This document shows positions 47,479 to 59,280 of a DNA stretch of 64,000 nucleotides, piece by piece. Origin of the DNA: Leptobrachium leishanense (Eukaryota; Chordata; Amphibia; Anura; Megophryidae); contig CM019064.1 in NCBI GenBank assembly GCA_009667805.1, positions 106,986,328-107,050,327 of the forward strand, given 5' to 3'. A model generated the notes under the pieces. The model was given only the letters and a program-made list of their open reading frames with translations, was not told the DNA's origin and made no database searches. The translations under genes and the position numbers were made by a program. How positions within the stretch are numbered: the stretch's first letter is position 1; each line of letters opens with the position of its first letter.

Positions 47479-48371
47479 CAGGGTAATTCAAAGAGATCAG
47501 AATTGCTTAAGAAAGGTAACCGAACGCTGAAAATCAGCGTTCGGTTACTTTTCTTGGCCATTCGGCTATCCAGAGAGCAGGCAATATGCCAAATCCTGAC
47601 GAATTGCCTGCACATACGGTGCCTGTTCGAGGGCAGTGAAATCCCCATAAAAAAGCACTGCTTCGTCTATTCAGAGAACACAAACCAGCAGTGAAAGGTT
47701 CCCTAAATGCCCTGCCATTCGGTGGTTTAATTCGGCAAGTTTCTGCAGGAGAATCCCATAGGCTTCAATGTTAAAAATATTCCCGTTTTAATTCAATATC
47801 TAATAAACCGTTCATTATAAAATTCTGCAGCAAAAAGTCTCTTTATTTATAGATTTTTAGGATATTTTAAGCGTTTTTCTGGATTTATTTTGTTTTTTTA
47901 AAAGTCCGATTTTTTTTTGTTACGTTTATTTATTTTTTCTGTAACAGCCCTTTTTATTATCATTCCCTGGACCTCATATGTAAATTTCAGACATTTTCGC
48001 TCAGTAGTTTCTTTGCAAACAGCGTTTCACTTTTCAAACATTCATGCAAACAGTTTTTCTAATTTATTCACTGCCTCGTCTGCGGTGTCGGCTTTTTCCG
48101 GAGGCTGTGATCGGCTCCTGCTCGGGTTTTTCCGTGGTTTTCGGCAGGTTAATCCAGATGTTTTTGAGGGTTTTCGGCGTGCATTCGGTGGGTTTTGCGG
48201 TTAGTTTTCGTCAGGTCTGTGGTGACTTTTCCCTGCAATTCGGGGACCCTGTGGTGCTCGCTGAATACACCGCAGGGTCGCCGAAATGGGATCGGCAAAA
48301 GGAACCGAATTGAAGAGAACGAAAAGTCACCGAATGTGCGGTGACTTTTTGAATCTCTTTGAATTACCCTG
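47479..48371 (+). mobile_element. Family B MITE, copy B3 (complete)
   Basis: 893 bp from CAGGGTAATTCAAAGAGATC to GAATCTCTTTGAATTACCCTG. It has the subterminal hairpin GGTAACCGAACGCTGA/TCAGCGTTCGGTTACT near the left end and GGTGACTTTT/AAAAGTCACC near the right. Flanking trinucleotides (TTA, TAT) do not match, so the duplication has decayed. Confidence 0.75.
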
Positions 48372-49310
48372 TATGTGTATTTAGTTTTGGATATTGGTGC
48401 AATGGTTTAATGAAACAGAACATTTGTCCATAACTTTCATTTAATAGCATTGACAAAAGCCTTCTATTACAGAATACAATACATAATTTAATAATATCTC
48501 ATTTTCACTTTTTACGCTTAAATTTCTTTTTTTGATCCCTCATAAATGGTAATTATCTAACTCATATATCTCTTTATCGTGATTGAAGTCGGAGAGATGC
48601 CTGCAGCAAGCGTATAACAATCAGGGCTTACAGCTCTTTCCACGCAATGCTCAGAAAGTGCTTAAAATAGACAGTGACATGTATAGCGGAGAAGATGTGC
48701 GGCTGTGTGTTTTGCTCTGTTAACTGTATTCATTAGTGGTTAGACATTGCCTCAAGCAGAGAGAGCAAAGTAGTTTTCCATTTATTTGGGAAAATCCTCG
48801 TTTTAATCAACTTAAACAGCTTTCGGAGCAGGGCGATAGGCGCGCCGGACTCCTGCACAGCACTCATGTCATCTTCCTGTATAGACGGTTTTAGATATAG
48901 TGGTTCCTGCACTGCAGGTTCAAACATTTGGCATTAAATGCTAAAACACGAGTTATCAAGTAACGATAACGAATGTCTCTTGCATTGAAAAAAAAAACAG
49001 ATTTATTCAGTCTCAAGTTCTGGAATGACCGACTCACCTTATATGTTATTGCTAGGGATTCTTGTGCTGTACTTTTGTGTTTGCCCACATGATCTTTGGA
49101 TGTCCATTAGTATTTTTGGAAGCATGACTAGGCTGTACATTGTTACATCAAGAGCATAAAGAAAAATCAACAACCAAATAATAAAAAAAAAATCAACTAC
49201 ATGCTTGTATGTGTAAGAACTACAACAATTACATATGGTTATAGAAGAAAATGCCAGAAAAAAGTTGCATAAATAATAATAATGAGAAGACAAAGGACAA
49301 TTTGTACTGA
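48372..49310. other. Unassigned sequence
   Basis: No supportable feature. Confidence 0.45.
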
Positions 49311-49503
49311 CTGGGTGGAGTAGAGGTAACATCACAGCGTTATAACCGTGGAGACAAAGGTTCGAATCCTGGCAAGAGCACCTTTCCAGTAAGTGTCCTT
49401 GGGCAAGACACCTAACAGTACATACTCGCCACCCAGGACATACTTGTAAACGAGAGAAATCTCAATGTATCCTTCCTGGTAAAATACTTTCTCAGAGAGA
49501 AAA
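49311..49503 (+). mobile_element. tRNA-derived SINE, copy 2
   Basis: Begins CTGGGTGGAGTAGAGGTAAC (A-box region) and has a perfect B box GGTTCGAATCC at about 49359-49369. A body with GTGTCCTTGGGCAAGACACC follows, and it ends in the tail GAGAAATCTCAATGTATCC + TTCCTGGTAAAATAC. The tail matches the 3' end of the LINE at 34.9 kb. Not a functional tRNA gene: no acceptor stem closure and no CCA-side partner. Confidence 0.8.
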
Positions 49504-49980
49504 TTATCATTAATTATAAAGCTATGGCATGTTTTTTCTATAGCCAGATGAAAAACCTACAAATTTAGAATCTGATCTGTTGAGAAATGATAAGAGGTCT
49601 CCAGTTTAAAAATATATATATATAATTTGGAAATAATCACATGAACACAGTGTGATTAACTTCAGGTTACAATTGCAACATTCTTCAAGCCAGTTACTTT
49701 TCCAGGCAGTATCAAAATCATTCCTAGACAAATGTGATTTGGTTTGGACTGAATCGATAGTCAGCTGAATCAATTGCAAAACGGACCAATTCGATTGCCA
49801 ATGTCTGAACCAAATTGATTTAAAAAATATAGAATCCAAATGTAAACAGATCTATTCAGACTAATACAGAATATCAAAAGTAATTCAAGGAATGGTAAAC
49901 CATAACGCCAATCATAAAACTAGCAGAAAGGGTAACCATACTGCACTATTACTCAGCAGTGTCTTGAGGAACATGACAAA

Positions 49981-50569
49981 CAGGGTTATTCAAAGAGATT
50001 CGAAAAGTCAACGCACGTTCGGTTACTTTTCGTTCTCTTCAATTCGGTTCCTTTTGCCGATCCCATTTCGGTGACCCTGCGGTGTATTCAGCAAACACCA
50101 TAGGGTCCCCGAATTGCAGGGAAAAGCTGCCGCAAACCCGACGAAAACGAACCGCAAAACCCAGCGAATGCACGCCGAAAACCCTCAAAAACATCTTGAT
50201 TAACCTGCCGAAAACCACGGAAAAACCCAAGCAGGAGCCGATCACCCGCAGCGAAGAAGCCGCCGGAAAAAGCCAAGAAAGCCGAGACCGCAGACAGAGG
50301 GAAGTGAATAAATTAGTAAAACAGTTTGTATGAATGATTGAAAAGTGAAACGCTGTTTGCAAAGAAACTACTGAGCGAAAATGTCTGAAATTTACATATG
50401 AGGTCCAGGGAATGATAATAAAGAGGGCTGTTACAAAAAAAATAAGTAAACTTAAAAAAAAAATCCGAAAAATGCTTAAAATATCCTAAAAAATCTATAA
50501 ATAAAGAGACTCTTTACTGCAGAATTTTATAATGAACGGTTTATTAGATATTGAATTAAAACGGGAATG
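49981..50569 (-). mobile_element. Family B MITE, half copy B4 (left arm)
   Basis: Starts CAGGGTTATTCAAAGAGATT in the reverse orientation and stops abruptly after GAATTAAAACGGGAAT, exactly where the inverted duplication ends. Confidence 0.75.
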
Positions 50570-50591
50570 AAAACTATTTAAAAAAAATGGC

Positions 50592-50785
50592 TTGGTAGTG
50601 AAGGGGTTAAAACCACCTGCCTAATATCATGTAGGTCCTCATCGCAATGACAAAGTAGATCTGATACACCGAAGCATGGACTCCACTAGACCTCTTAATG
50701 TGTCCTGTGGTATCTGGCATCAAGACATTAGTAGCGGTATTGCGATCTGGGGAATTTGGAGGCCAAGGCAACACATCAAAATCTT
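50592..50785 (-). pseudogene. Tc1/IS630-type transposase C-terminal relic
   Basis: The minus strand reads WPPNSPD (the block before the last catalytic Glu), then after an internal loss words equivalent to MPDTTGHIKRSSGVHA. These match the widespread CQIPQDTFRGLVES ending of Tc1-like transposases. It is very decayed. At 50592-50608 a GTGAAGGGGTTAA end resembles the end of a TTAA-type MITE. Confidence 0.45.
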
Positions 50786-50786
50786 T

Positions 50787-51687
50787 CAGGGTTATTCAAA
50801 GAGATCCGAATTGCTTGAGAAAGGTAACCGAACGCTGAAAATCAGCGTTCGGTTACCTTTCTTGGCCATTCGGCTATCCAGAGAGCAGGCAATTTGCCAA
50901 ATCCTGGCGAATTGCCTGAACATACGGTGCCTGTTCGGTGCCTGTTTGAGGGCAGTGAAAACCCCATGAAAAGCAATGCTTCATCTATTCAGAGAACACA
51001 AACCAGCAGTGAAAGGTTCCCCTAATGCCCTGCCATTCGGTGGTTTCATGCGGCAAATTTATTCAGGAGAATCCCCTAGGCTTCAATGTTAAAAATATTC
51101 CCGTTTTAATTCAATATCTAATAAACCGTTCATTATAAAATTCTGCAGTAAAGAGTCTCTTCATTTAAAGATTTTTTAGGATATTTTAAGCATTTTTCTG
51201 ATTTTTTTTTTTTTTTTTTAAGTTTACTTATTTTTTTTGTAACAGCCCTCTTTATTATCATTCCCTGGACCTCATATGTAAATTTCAGACATTTTCGCTC
51301 AGTAGTTTCTTTGCAAACAGCGTTTCACTTTTCAATCATTCATACAAACTGTTTTACTAATTTATTCACTTCCCTCTGTCTGCGGTCTCGGCTTTCTGGG
51401 CTTTTTCCGGCGGCTTCGCTGCGGGTGATCGGCTCCTGCTTGGGTTTTCCGTGGTTTTCGGCAGGTTAATCAAGATGTTTTTGAGGGTTTTCGGCGTTCA
51501 TTCGCTGGGTTTTGCGGTTCGTTTTTGAGGGTTTGCGGCAGCTTTTCCCTGCAATTCGGGGACCCTGTGGTGTTTGCTGAATACACCGCAGGGTCACCGA
51601 AATGGGATCGGCAAAAGGAACCGAATTGAAGAGAACGCAAAGTAACCGAACATGCGGTGACTTTTCGAATCTCTTTGAATAAACCTG
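50787..51687 (+). mobile_element. Family B MITE, copy B5 (complete)
   Basis: 901 bp with TTT on both sides (50784-50786, 51688-51690). Starts CAGGGTTATTCAAAGAGATC. A perfect 18-bp-arm hairpin (AAGGTAACCGAACGCTGA, 50821-50838/50842-50859) lies 34 bp inside. Its right half (51098 on) is part of the inverted duplication. Confidence 0.75.
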
Positions 51688-52164
51688 TTTGTCATGTTCC
51701 TCAAGACACTGCTGAGTAATAGTGCAGTATGGTTACTGTTTCTGCTAGTTTTATGATTGGCGTTATGGTTTACCATTCCTTGAATTACTTTTGATATTCT
51801 GTATTAGTCTGAAAAGATCTGTTTACATTTGGATTCTATATTTTTTAAATCAATTTGGTTCAGACATTGGCAATCGAATTGGTCCGTTTTGCAATTGATT
51901 CAGCTGACTATCGATTCAGTCCAAACCAAATCACATTTGTCTAGGAATGATTTTGATACTGCCTGGAAAAGTAACTGGCTTGAAGAATGTTGCAATTGTA
52001 ACCTGAAGTTAATCACACTGTGTTCATGTGATTATTTCCAAATTATATATACAGTATATATATTTTTTTAAACTGGAGACCTCTTATCATTTCTCAACAG
52101 ATCAGATTCTAAATTTGTAGGTTTTACATCTGGCTATAGAAAAAACATGCCATAGCTTTAGAAT

Positions 52165-53982
52165 TAATGATTCAGTCAGTAAAAAAGGGGGACAAAACAT
52201 TTTTTAGATACATAAACGAGAAAAGAAAAGTAAAACAAGGATTAGTTAGATTAAAAACAAAGGAAGGAAGGTATGTAGAAGAGGATAAAAGTCTCGCTGA
52301 CTGCCTCAATGAATATTTTTGTTCAGTCTTTGCAGAAGAAAAGGAAGGAAAGGGACCTCAGTTAGGAGGAAACACTAACGAGACATTTACATATCAGTTT
52401 ACAGAGGAGGAGGTTCTACAGCAGCTGTCTAAAGTAAAGACAAATAAGTCAATGGGGCCTGATGGGATCCACCCTAAATTATTAAAAGAGCTCAGTGATG
52501 TAATAGCAAAACCGTTAACAGATTTATTTAACCAATCCTTGCTAACGGGAGTCGTCCCAGAAGACTGGAAATTAGCAAATGTTGTGCCCATTCACAAGAC
52601 GGGTAGTAGGGAGGAATCTGGGAACTATAGGCCAGTTAGTTTTACGTCAGTAGTGGGGAAATTAATGGAAACCATGTTAAAGGAAAGGATTGTTGAACAT
52701 CTAAAAACACATAGATTACAGGATCAGAAACAACATGGGTTTACCTCAGGGAGATCATGCCAAACTAATCTTATTGATTTTTTTGATTGAGTAACAAAAA
52801 TAATAGACACAGGTGGTGCAGTAGACATTGCTTATTTAGATTTCAGTAAGGCTTTTGATACTGTTCCGCATAGAAGGCTTATCAATAAATTGCAATCTTG
52901 GAGCTTGGATTCCAATATTGTTGAATGGATTAGGCAGTGGCTGAGTGACAGGCAACAGAGGGTTGTGGTAAATGGAGTTTATTCGGCGCAAGGTCTTGTT
53001 ACCAGTGGGGTACCTCAGGCGTCAGTACTTGGTCCCATTCTATTTAATATTTTTATTAGTGATATTGCAGAAGGTATTAATGGAAAAGTATGTCTTTTTG
53101 CTGATGACGCAAAGATTTGCAACAGGGTTGACGTTCCTGGAGGGATCAGCCAAATGACAAATGATTTAGGTAAACTAAAAAAATGGTCGGAGCTGTGGCA
53201 ATTGAGTTTTAATGTGGATAAGTGCAAGATAATGCACCTGGGACGTAAAAACCCAAGGGCTGAATATAGAATATTTGATACAGTCCTAACCTCAACATCT
53301 GAGGAAAGGGATTTAGGGGTTATTATTGCAGAGGATCTAAGGGTAAGTAGTCAATGTAATAGAGCAGCAGGAAATGCTAGCAGAATGCTTGGTTGTGTAG
53401 GGAGAGGCATTAGCAGTAGGAAAAGGGAAGTGCTCATGCCACTGTACAGAGCACTGGTGAGACCTCACTTTGAGTACTGTGTGCAGTAGTAGGATATAGA
53501 CATCTTAGAGAGAGTTCAGAGAAGGGCTACTAAAATGGTGTACGGCTTGAAGGAGAAAAGTTACCAGGAAAGGCTTAATGATCTTAACATGTACAGCTTG
53601 GAAAAAAGACGAGACAGAGGAGATATGATAGAAACATTTAAATACGTAAAGGGAATCCACAAGGTAGAGGAAGGGAGTATAATTAAAAGTAAACAAAGTA
53701 GCAAAACAAGAGGACATAGTCTTAGATTAGAGGGGCAAAGGTTTAAAAGTAACATCAGAAAGCATTATTTTACTGAGAGGGTGGTGGATACATGGAACAG
53801 TCTTCCAGTTGAAGTGGTAGAGGCCAAAACAGTAATTGAATTTAAGCAAGCATGGGATAGGCATAAGGCTTTCCTAAACAAAAGATAAATCCAGGTAAAG
53901 TATCCATGTAATTGGGCAGACTAGATGGGCCGGAAGGTTCTTATCTGCCGACATTTTTCTATGTTTCTATGTTTCTATATGT
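52165..53982 (+). pseudogene. CR1-type LINE, 5'-truncated, RT ORF with two stops
   Basis: One frame from 52167 to 53888 interrupted by TGA (52788-52790) and TAG (53487-53489). It starts in the linker before RT (FFRYINEKRK). RT motifs follow: GPDGIHPKLLKELS, NYRPVSFTSVVGK, IAYLDFSKAFDTVPH (first Asp), GVPQASVLGPILF and LFADDAKI (catalytic Asp pair). Also present are LYRALVRPHFEYCVQ and the C-terminal KHYFTERVVDTWNSLPVEVV block typical of CR1. The 3' end has GGGCAGACTAGATGGGCCGG and a (TTTCTATG)n tail, the diagnostic CR1 3' microsatellite. Endonuclease is missing through 5' truncation. Confidence 0.9.
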
Positions 53983-54434
53983 AGATTTTTTTTATCTTTC
54001 TGTAGTGTGCCTGTATAGAGATAAGACAATGGAATTAGTTTCTCCACAGGGGCACACTAATCTGCCTTTAAAAAGGTGCGACCATTGTTTTTTTCTAATG
54101 TATGCCGATGCAAAATTGAGGTAACTCAGTGCATTTTGCCGCAATTCAGTGTGATTCGGCAGCAATGAAATTGTCCCATAGAGAAATAATGATTTGTCTG
54201 TTCGCAGAATGCTGAACTGCACCAAAGTGTCGATGAAATGCCCTAATGTTTGGTATTTTGGTTCTACAAGGTTAAACAGGCGAATCCCATAGATTAAAAA
54301 AAAAAGAAAATGATGTTACATTTTTACACTGAATAGTTTATTCTTATTTCAATGTGACAGGTTTAAACAAGCAAATCTAATAGGTTAATGTAATAACGTA
54401 AATATCATTTTTATTTTTTTAAAGATCAGTAAAT

Positions 54435-56368
54435 ATTTTTTTTTTTAAATTCTTTATTTAGAGAATTATAAAACAAGTCTCATGAAATCAAACAAGGTAC
54501 GACCACGCAGGGCCAGCAAACGTATATCAAAGAAAGTAACCTTACAGTATGTAATAATATGCATAGAAAATATGGAAATGGCGTAGGTAAGGTCATATTC
54601 AAGTAGCAAAAAATCATCCGGCGAGAAAAAAATAGAAGGGGGGGATTAAGAGGAAGGCTTAAGTCCTCTGCATTTAGGAAGGCGTATTCGCCTATGTAGC
54701 TTAAGAAAACGGTCTGCGAAACTAAACAGGGTGGGGGGGAGAACTAGAAAATAGGGAAGTGGTCCAGGCAACAGGAAAAAGCAGCAGACCGGGGGATCCC
54801 GGCTATCCCTGCTATATAAAAATAAAAAGCAGTGGTGATCCAGGTCCGTCTGGAGTCAGAGGGTAAAAAGGCAACAAGAATGTCTCAACCCGGCTGAATC
54901 TCCAGTGCGTCCAGTGAGATGCCCGTAACTGCTAAGGCGGTCCAAGCCGTATCAGGGTTGGTGACCGTGTACGGGATGTTAGCATGTGTCACCACCAAGG
55001 AGCCAGCCAGGCCCCACCGGTATCGAATCCCCTGACGACGTAGAGCGGACGTCACCTCTCGAAATCGGCGACGTGCCAACAGAGTCATAAACGGGAGATC
55101 ATGATATAGGTCCAGCATGACTCCCTCAAACTGCACAGGGTCCCGTGCACCCGGGGCAGACATAAGAGCGACTTTCGAGGCCACATCGCGAAAGACCACC
55201 ACGACGTCCCTCGGCTTCCCTTTGGGGGCCGTAGCCGCCTTCCGGACACGGAATGCTGCTCCAACTAGGTCCGTTGTATCAGAAGGTAGACCTGAGACTT
55301 GAATTGCGAGCCGGCTCACATATGGCAACAGATCTTCATTGGAAACCGAGTCCGGAATACCTCTGACTCGTATATTACGGCGACGATGATGTGACTCCAA
55401 CGATTCCACTGAACGCGTTAGGACCTCCACCTGGGAGCGAAGACTGTCCACCTGGCCAGATAAGCTTGTCTGCTCCAATACGACCTCCTCCATCCGTACG
55501 TGCGTCGCTGTCACCTGAGTCTTGATCACCTCTACCTCAGCTTGAACAGCCGCCACCTCCGGTCTCCACATTTCTCTAATTTCAGCCATGATCTTGCGAA
55601 GGTCCCCTTTCGTGGAAGGGAGATCATCATCCTCCACAATATTCAGGGGAATAGCGCAACCGTCGAGTGCCCCCGCCAAGGCTCCCCGCTCCTGGGGGTC
55701 CCGAGAGGAGCCATCACAGTCTGAGACCACTCTACCAGTAGCTGAGTGCTGCGGTACATCCAGCAAGTCCCCCTGCGGTAAAGTATGTGCGGCCGCCAGG
55801 GATGCCGCCATCTCAGCCCTCCGCTTCTTTTGTGCCCGCTTCTTGGCTGCTGTGGACACAGGTTGTGATCCCAGCGGCTGAGACGATGGGGTGAGTCAGG
55901 ACACCGCAGCCCCTGCATCTTGAAGCCAGTAAGCGTTTTCCTCGTCGGAGGTTTCATATCCAGAGGGGAAGGGGGAGGAGGCAGACTCTCTCTGAGGAGC
56001 TGATCCATGCCTCATGGATTCCCTTATGTCCCGCTGTCGGGAGCCACTCTTCGAGGAAGCGCCGGGGGGTTGTTTCTTACCCATACCGGCGATCAAATCC
56101 GACGTGGCACTGTAAAACTCCACAGAGGCTTCTGAGAAATACAGAGGAGGTAGGCCTGAGAGATAGTCCAAAACTTCCCGGGAGCCGAGATCCACCGCCG
56201 GGCACACCAAGCAGCACCAATTACGTCCCCCTGAGCTCAATAAGTAGTCCAGGGAGTTTAAAAAGCAGGTTTGTGAGGAAACGAGCGGTATAAAAGCACC
56301 AAAAGTCAGAAAGCTAGCGGGAGCTCCGCAAAACGTGACCGCTCGCTTCCACAGCTAGCTCCGCCCAG
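54435..56368 (-). mobile_element. L1-type element with ORF1 only (HAL1-like)
   Basis: Flanked by AGTAAAT at 54428-54434 and 56369-56375. On the minus strand it starts at GGGCGGAGCTAGC and has a 5' UTR of about 280 bp. ORF1 follows, then about 440 bp of 3' sequence ending AATAAAGAATTT plus an A-run at 54436-54447. There is no ORF2 between ORF1 and the 3' end. This is the layout of mammalian HAL1 (half-L1) elements, so the copy must use RT supplied in trans. Confidence 0.7.
54885..56084 (-). pseudogene. L1 ORF1-like RNA-binding protein, one stop
   Basis: The frame runs from ATG 56084 (MGKKQPPGASSKSGS) to 54885, about 400 codons, with one in-frame TGA at 55896-55898. After it the ORF restarts and runs 324 codons from 55859. 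Order: Ser/Arg-rich N-terminus, Lys/Arg cluster (KKRAQKKRRAE), a long coiled coil with heptads (RMEEVVLEQTSLSGQVDSLR ...), then the RRM-type domain of L1 ORF1p. The latter starts with RRRNIRVRGIPDS and includes RDVVVVFRDV, YHDLPFMTLLARRRF and GIRYRWGLAGSL. ORF1p trimerises through the coiled coil and binds element RNA. Confidence 0.85.
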
Positions 56369-56530
56369 AGTAAATCTTTTTTATTCTTTACAAAAAACGT
56401 TTTCTTATTTTTTAAAAATCTTTCTGTATTTTTTGTAAAAGACATTGCGAATGCAGGTTTCCCCATAGCGTCCCCATTTTACCGTGAGATTCCAGGGCAG
56501 AGGCTACTTCTGCACCACCTTTCTCACTGC

Positions 56531-56882
56531 GGGATGAAAGGTGAGTATCAGATTTATTGGAGGGGGGTTTAGGGGGTGCTACATGATTCTGCAAATGCAG
56601 AATCATGTAGCGGCAGTTTTTAGAAGGTCATAAAATTTTGCCCAACGGTAATTAGCGCTCGCACTTTGTAATACCTTACTTATCGAACACTAATGTACAT
56701 TTGTGCTCACCATGTTAAGTTTAGGATGTGCAAAGTACAGTAAGCTTGTGTAAAAAATGGATTACTATCGGGGATAGCGTCAGGAATGTAATATGGATGG
56801 CGTGTGTTAAACACACATATCCTGGCGTTAACGCTTACATATTGAGGCGGTTATGTTAGCGCCAACTATTGATTAGAACCTT
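56531..56882. mobile_element. Family G MITE, partial copy 2
   Basis: Contains a perfect palindrome with 15-bp arms (CTACATGATTCTGCA, 56579-56593/56596-56610). Sequence to about 56882 matches 9.57-9.83 kb in reverse (GTACATT, TTAAGTTTAGGATGTGCAAA, TAGCGCCAACTAT). Boundaries are approximate. Confidence 0.45.
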
Positions 56883-57019
56883 AGATCAGGAGTTTTTTTG
56901 GGGGGGTTAGAAAATGCTTGTCAGACGCCTCCATGATTCTTGGTGTTCAGTAGAAGATACAAGCATGAACAACTGCAGATAACATAACTCATAGTGGATA
57001 AGAGAATAATATATATACT

Positions 57020-57886
57020 CAGGGTTATTCAAAGAGCTCCGAATTGCTTGAGAAAGGTAACCAAACGCTGATTTTCAGCTTTCGGTTACCTTTCCTGGCC
57101 ATTCGGCTATCCAGAGAGCAGGCAATTCGCCAAATCCTGGCGAATTGCCTGGACATACGGTGCCTGGTCGGTGCCTGTTCGAGGGCAGTGAAATCCCCAT
57201 GAAAAAGCACTGCTTCGGCTATTCAGAGAACACAAACCAGCAGTGAAAGGTTCCCGAAATGCCCTGCCATTCGGTGGTTTAATTCGGCAAATTTATTCAG
57301 GAGAATCCCATAGGCTTCAATGTTAAAAATATTCCCGTTTTAATTCAATATCTAATAAACCATTCATTATAAAATTCTGCAGTCTCTTTATTTATAGATT
57401 TTTTTAGGATATTTTAATCATTTTTCTGATTTTTTTTGTTTTGTTTTTAAGTTTACTTATTTTTTCTGTAACAGCCCTTTTTATTATCACTCCCTGGACC
57501 TCATATGCAAATTTCAGACATTTTTGCTCAGTAGTTTCTTTGCAAACAGCGTTTCATTTTCAAACATTCACACAAACTGTTTTGCTAATTTATTCACTGC
57601 CTCGTCTGCGGTCTCGGCTGCTTCGCTGCTTGTGATCGGCTCCTGCTCGGGTTTTTCGACGGGTTAATCCAGATGTTTTTGGGGGTTTTCGGCGTGCATT
57701 CGGTGGGTTTTGCGGTTCGTTTTCGTCGGGTTTGCGGTAGCTTTTCCCTGCAATTCGGGGACCCAGTGTTGCTTGCTGAATACACCGCAGGGTCGCCGAA
57801 ATGGGATCGGCAAAAGGAACCGAACTGAAGAGAACGAAAAGTCACCGAACGTGCGGTGACTTTTCGAATCTCTTTGAATTACCCTG
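57020..57886 (+). mobile_element. Family B MITE, copy B6 (complete)
   Basis: 867 bp with ACT duplicated (57017-57019, 57887-57889). Starts CAGGGTTATTCAAAGAGCTC and ends GAATCTCTTTGAATTACCCTG. The usual subterminal hairpins are present. ORFs at 57025-57845 are artefacts. Confidence 0.75.
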
Positions 57887-57889
57887 ACT

Positions 57890-58421
57890 GTATATAAATC
57901 TTGTTGCATGTGATGTTTCACTATAATCCCAAATTCTGTATACAGGAGACTGCAAAATATCAAGATCTGATAGTTTGACTTGCAGGCAGGAAACAACCTG
58001 AATCCAATCAACTAACGAAGATAACTCCCTGACTACGGGGAAATAAATTAAAACCAGTCTATGAAAACATATACGGTATATATATCGAGACAGGAAGGGC
58101 ACTTCAGTGATGGATTCTCTGTTTTCAAAACTGAAATCAAAATGCGCCATAAAACATTTTGCTGGCACTGGAAAACATAAGGATAAACCGTCTCGTATCA
58201 TCTCATATTACATGTTTTTGCATTAATATTCTTTAGTAGGACCCTTATTCTCTTTTTTCTTTTCTTTGTTTCATAGAGCCATCTGTCTAAAACACATTTC
58301 AAGCCCTAATTAATGCAGAAAAGGTGTTGGTGTGATAATTCTCTAAATTTTGAGAATTGGAAATAATATATATATAAGAAATATCTGAATTTGAAATGAA
58401 ATTGCGTATTGCCAGAGTAAA
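57890..58421. other. Unassigned sequence
   Basis: No supportable feature. Confidence 0.45.
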
Positions 58422-58724
58422 TTAGGCTGGTCGTCCACTGGGCCTGTATTTGTGCGACCGTTGGTCGCACGATTATGTCCAATAAGGGTCGTCCACTGCA
58501 AACAACTATGGACGACCCGGTCAAGCAGGGTCTCTGAGAAATTACTGGAATAATTGGGTAACGATGGAGTAATATCATATTAAATACAAAAAGATGTTCA
58601 TAAAAATAGAGAAAAATTGTTTTGGCGTGAAATTAATATATGTTTTTATAAAAAATAAAAAAAAACTTTGGAGATTGTGAAACCTATGGGAACTGCACCG
58701 TAGTCCGCTGTAATATACAGTTAA

Positions 58725-59137
58725 GGCTAGGGTCAAACGAACGCATTATTCACAGCGACAGTCAAAAAGTTGCGTCCGAACGCATTGATGTATTTTTTCA
58801 CGGAATGCGCGAAAACGGTCAGACGACGCGCATTTTCATGCGTGATTTTTTTACGGATCATCAATAAAACACTTTTTGCATCTGGACGTTATGTAGGCTG
58901 GACATTAGCAGCGTCTGACATCTCCTAATCACGCACACACGCCGCTATGCTGGCGCAGCGCACTCTGTACGTCAGTACTAGCGGTTCTGCGTTCTCGAAA
59001 AAATGCGTTAATTTTCCACTCGCATTGCGCGGCCGTACTTCGTATATTGGCAGTCATTGCCCGTCATTTGCTGCTACTGCGGCAGTGATTAAGTGCGCCT
59101 AAACGCACGTTAAAAATGCGTTAGTCTGACCCCAGCC
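58725..59137. mobile_element. Family D MITE, nested copy
   Basis: Ends GGCTAGGGTCAAACGAACGC and GCGTTAGTCTGACCCCAGCC, with TAA (58722-58724) and GTA (59138-59140) flanks. The interior is nearly identical to the copy at 23.1-23.6 kb. Confidence 0.7.
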
Positions 59138-59155
59138 GTAGTGCAGAGATCCTGA

Positions 59156-59280
59156 GCTCTGCCCCCCCCAGATGTTTCTGAACTACTACTCCCATGATCC
59201 TCTGGCCATTATTGCATTCAAAGAATACTGGCAGTTGTAGTTCAGAAAAATCTGGGGGCCAGAGTTTGGGTTTAGTCCCT
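59156..59280. mobile_element. Family F foldback repeat, copy 2
   Basis: GAACTACTACTCCCATGAT and GCAGTTGTAGTTCAGAAAA are inverted halves, bounded by CCCCCCAGATGTTTC and CTGGGGGCCAGAGTTTGG. Similar to 39379-39506. Confidence 0.5.

Larger units (their letters stand above)
49505..52168. repeat. 1.07-kb inverted duplication with about 530-bp spacer
   Basis: Left arm 49505-50569 and right arm 51098-52168 are reverse complements with only scattered differences; for example one 74-codon stretch encodes the same peptide on opposite strands (49606-49839 minus, 51829-52071 plus). The right arm contains the right half of the complete B5 element. The left arm contains only that same half (B4), so the left arm is the copy. 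Could be biological or an assembly foldback. Confidence 0.8.
54090..56530. mobile_element. B-like MITE interrupted by the L1-type element
   Basis: The flanks of the L1-type insertion share family-B-style words (GAAATTGTCCCATAGAGAAA, AACAGGCGAATCCCATAG) with 59.75-60.11 kb. The sequence reads continuously across the insertion point (AGATCAGTAAAT | CTTTTTTATTC). The outer edges are uncertain. Confidence 0.4.

Noticed and set aside
48733..49335. Minus-strand ORFs as possible exons
   Set aside because: No recognisable domain, splice-site context or codon bias; lengths are within chance expectation.
49311..49385. tRNA gene
   Set aside because: The B box is perfect, but there is no closing acceptor stem or proper anticodon arm, and a LINE-derived tail follows. 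It is a SINE.
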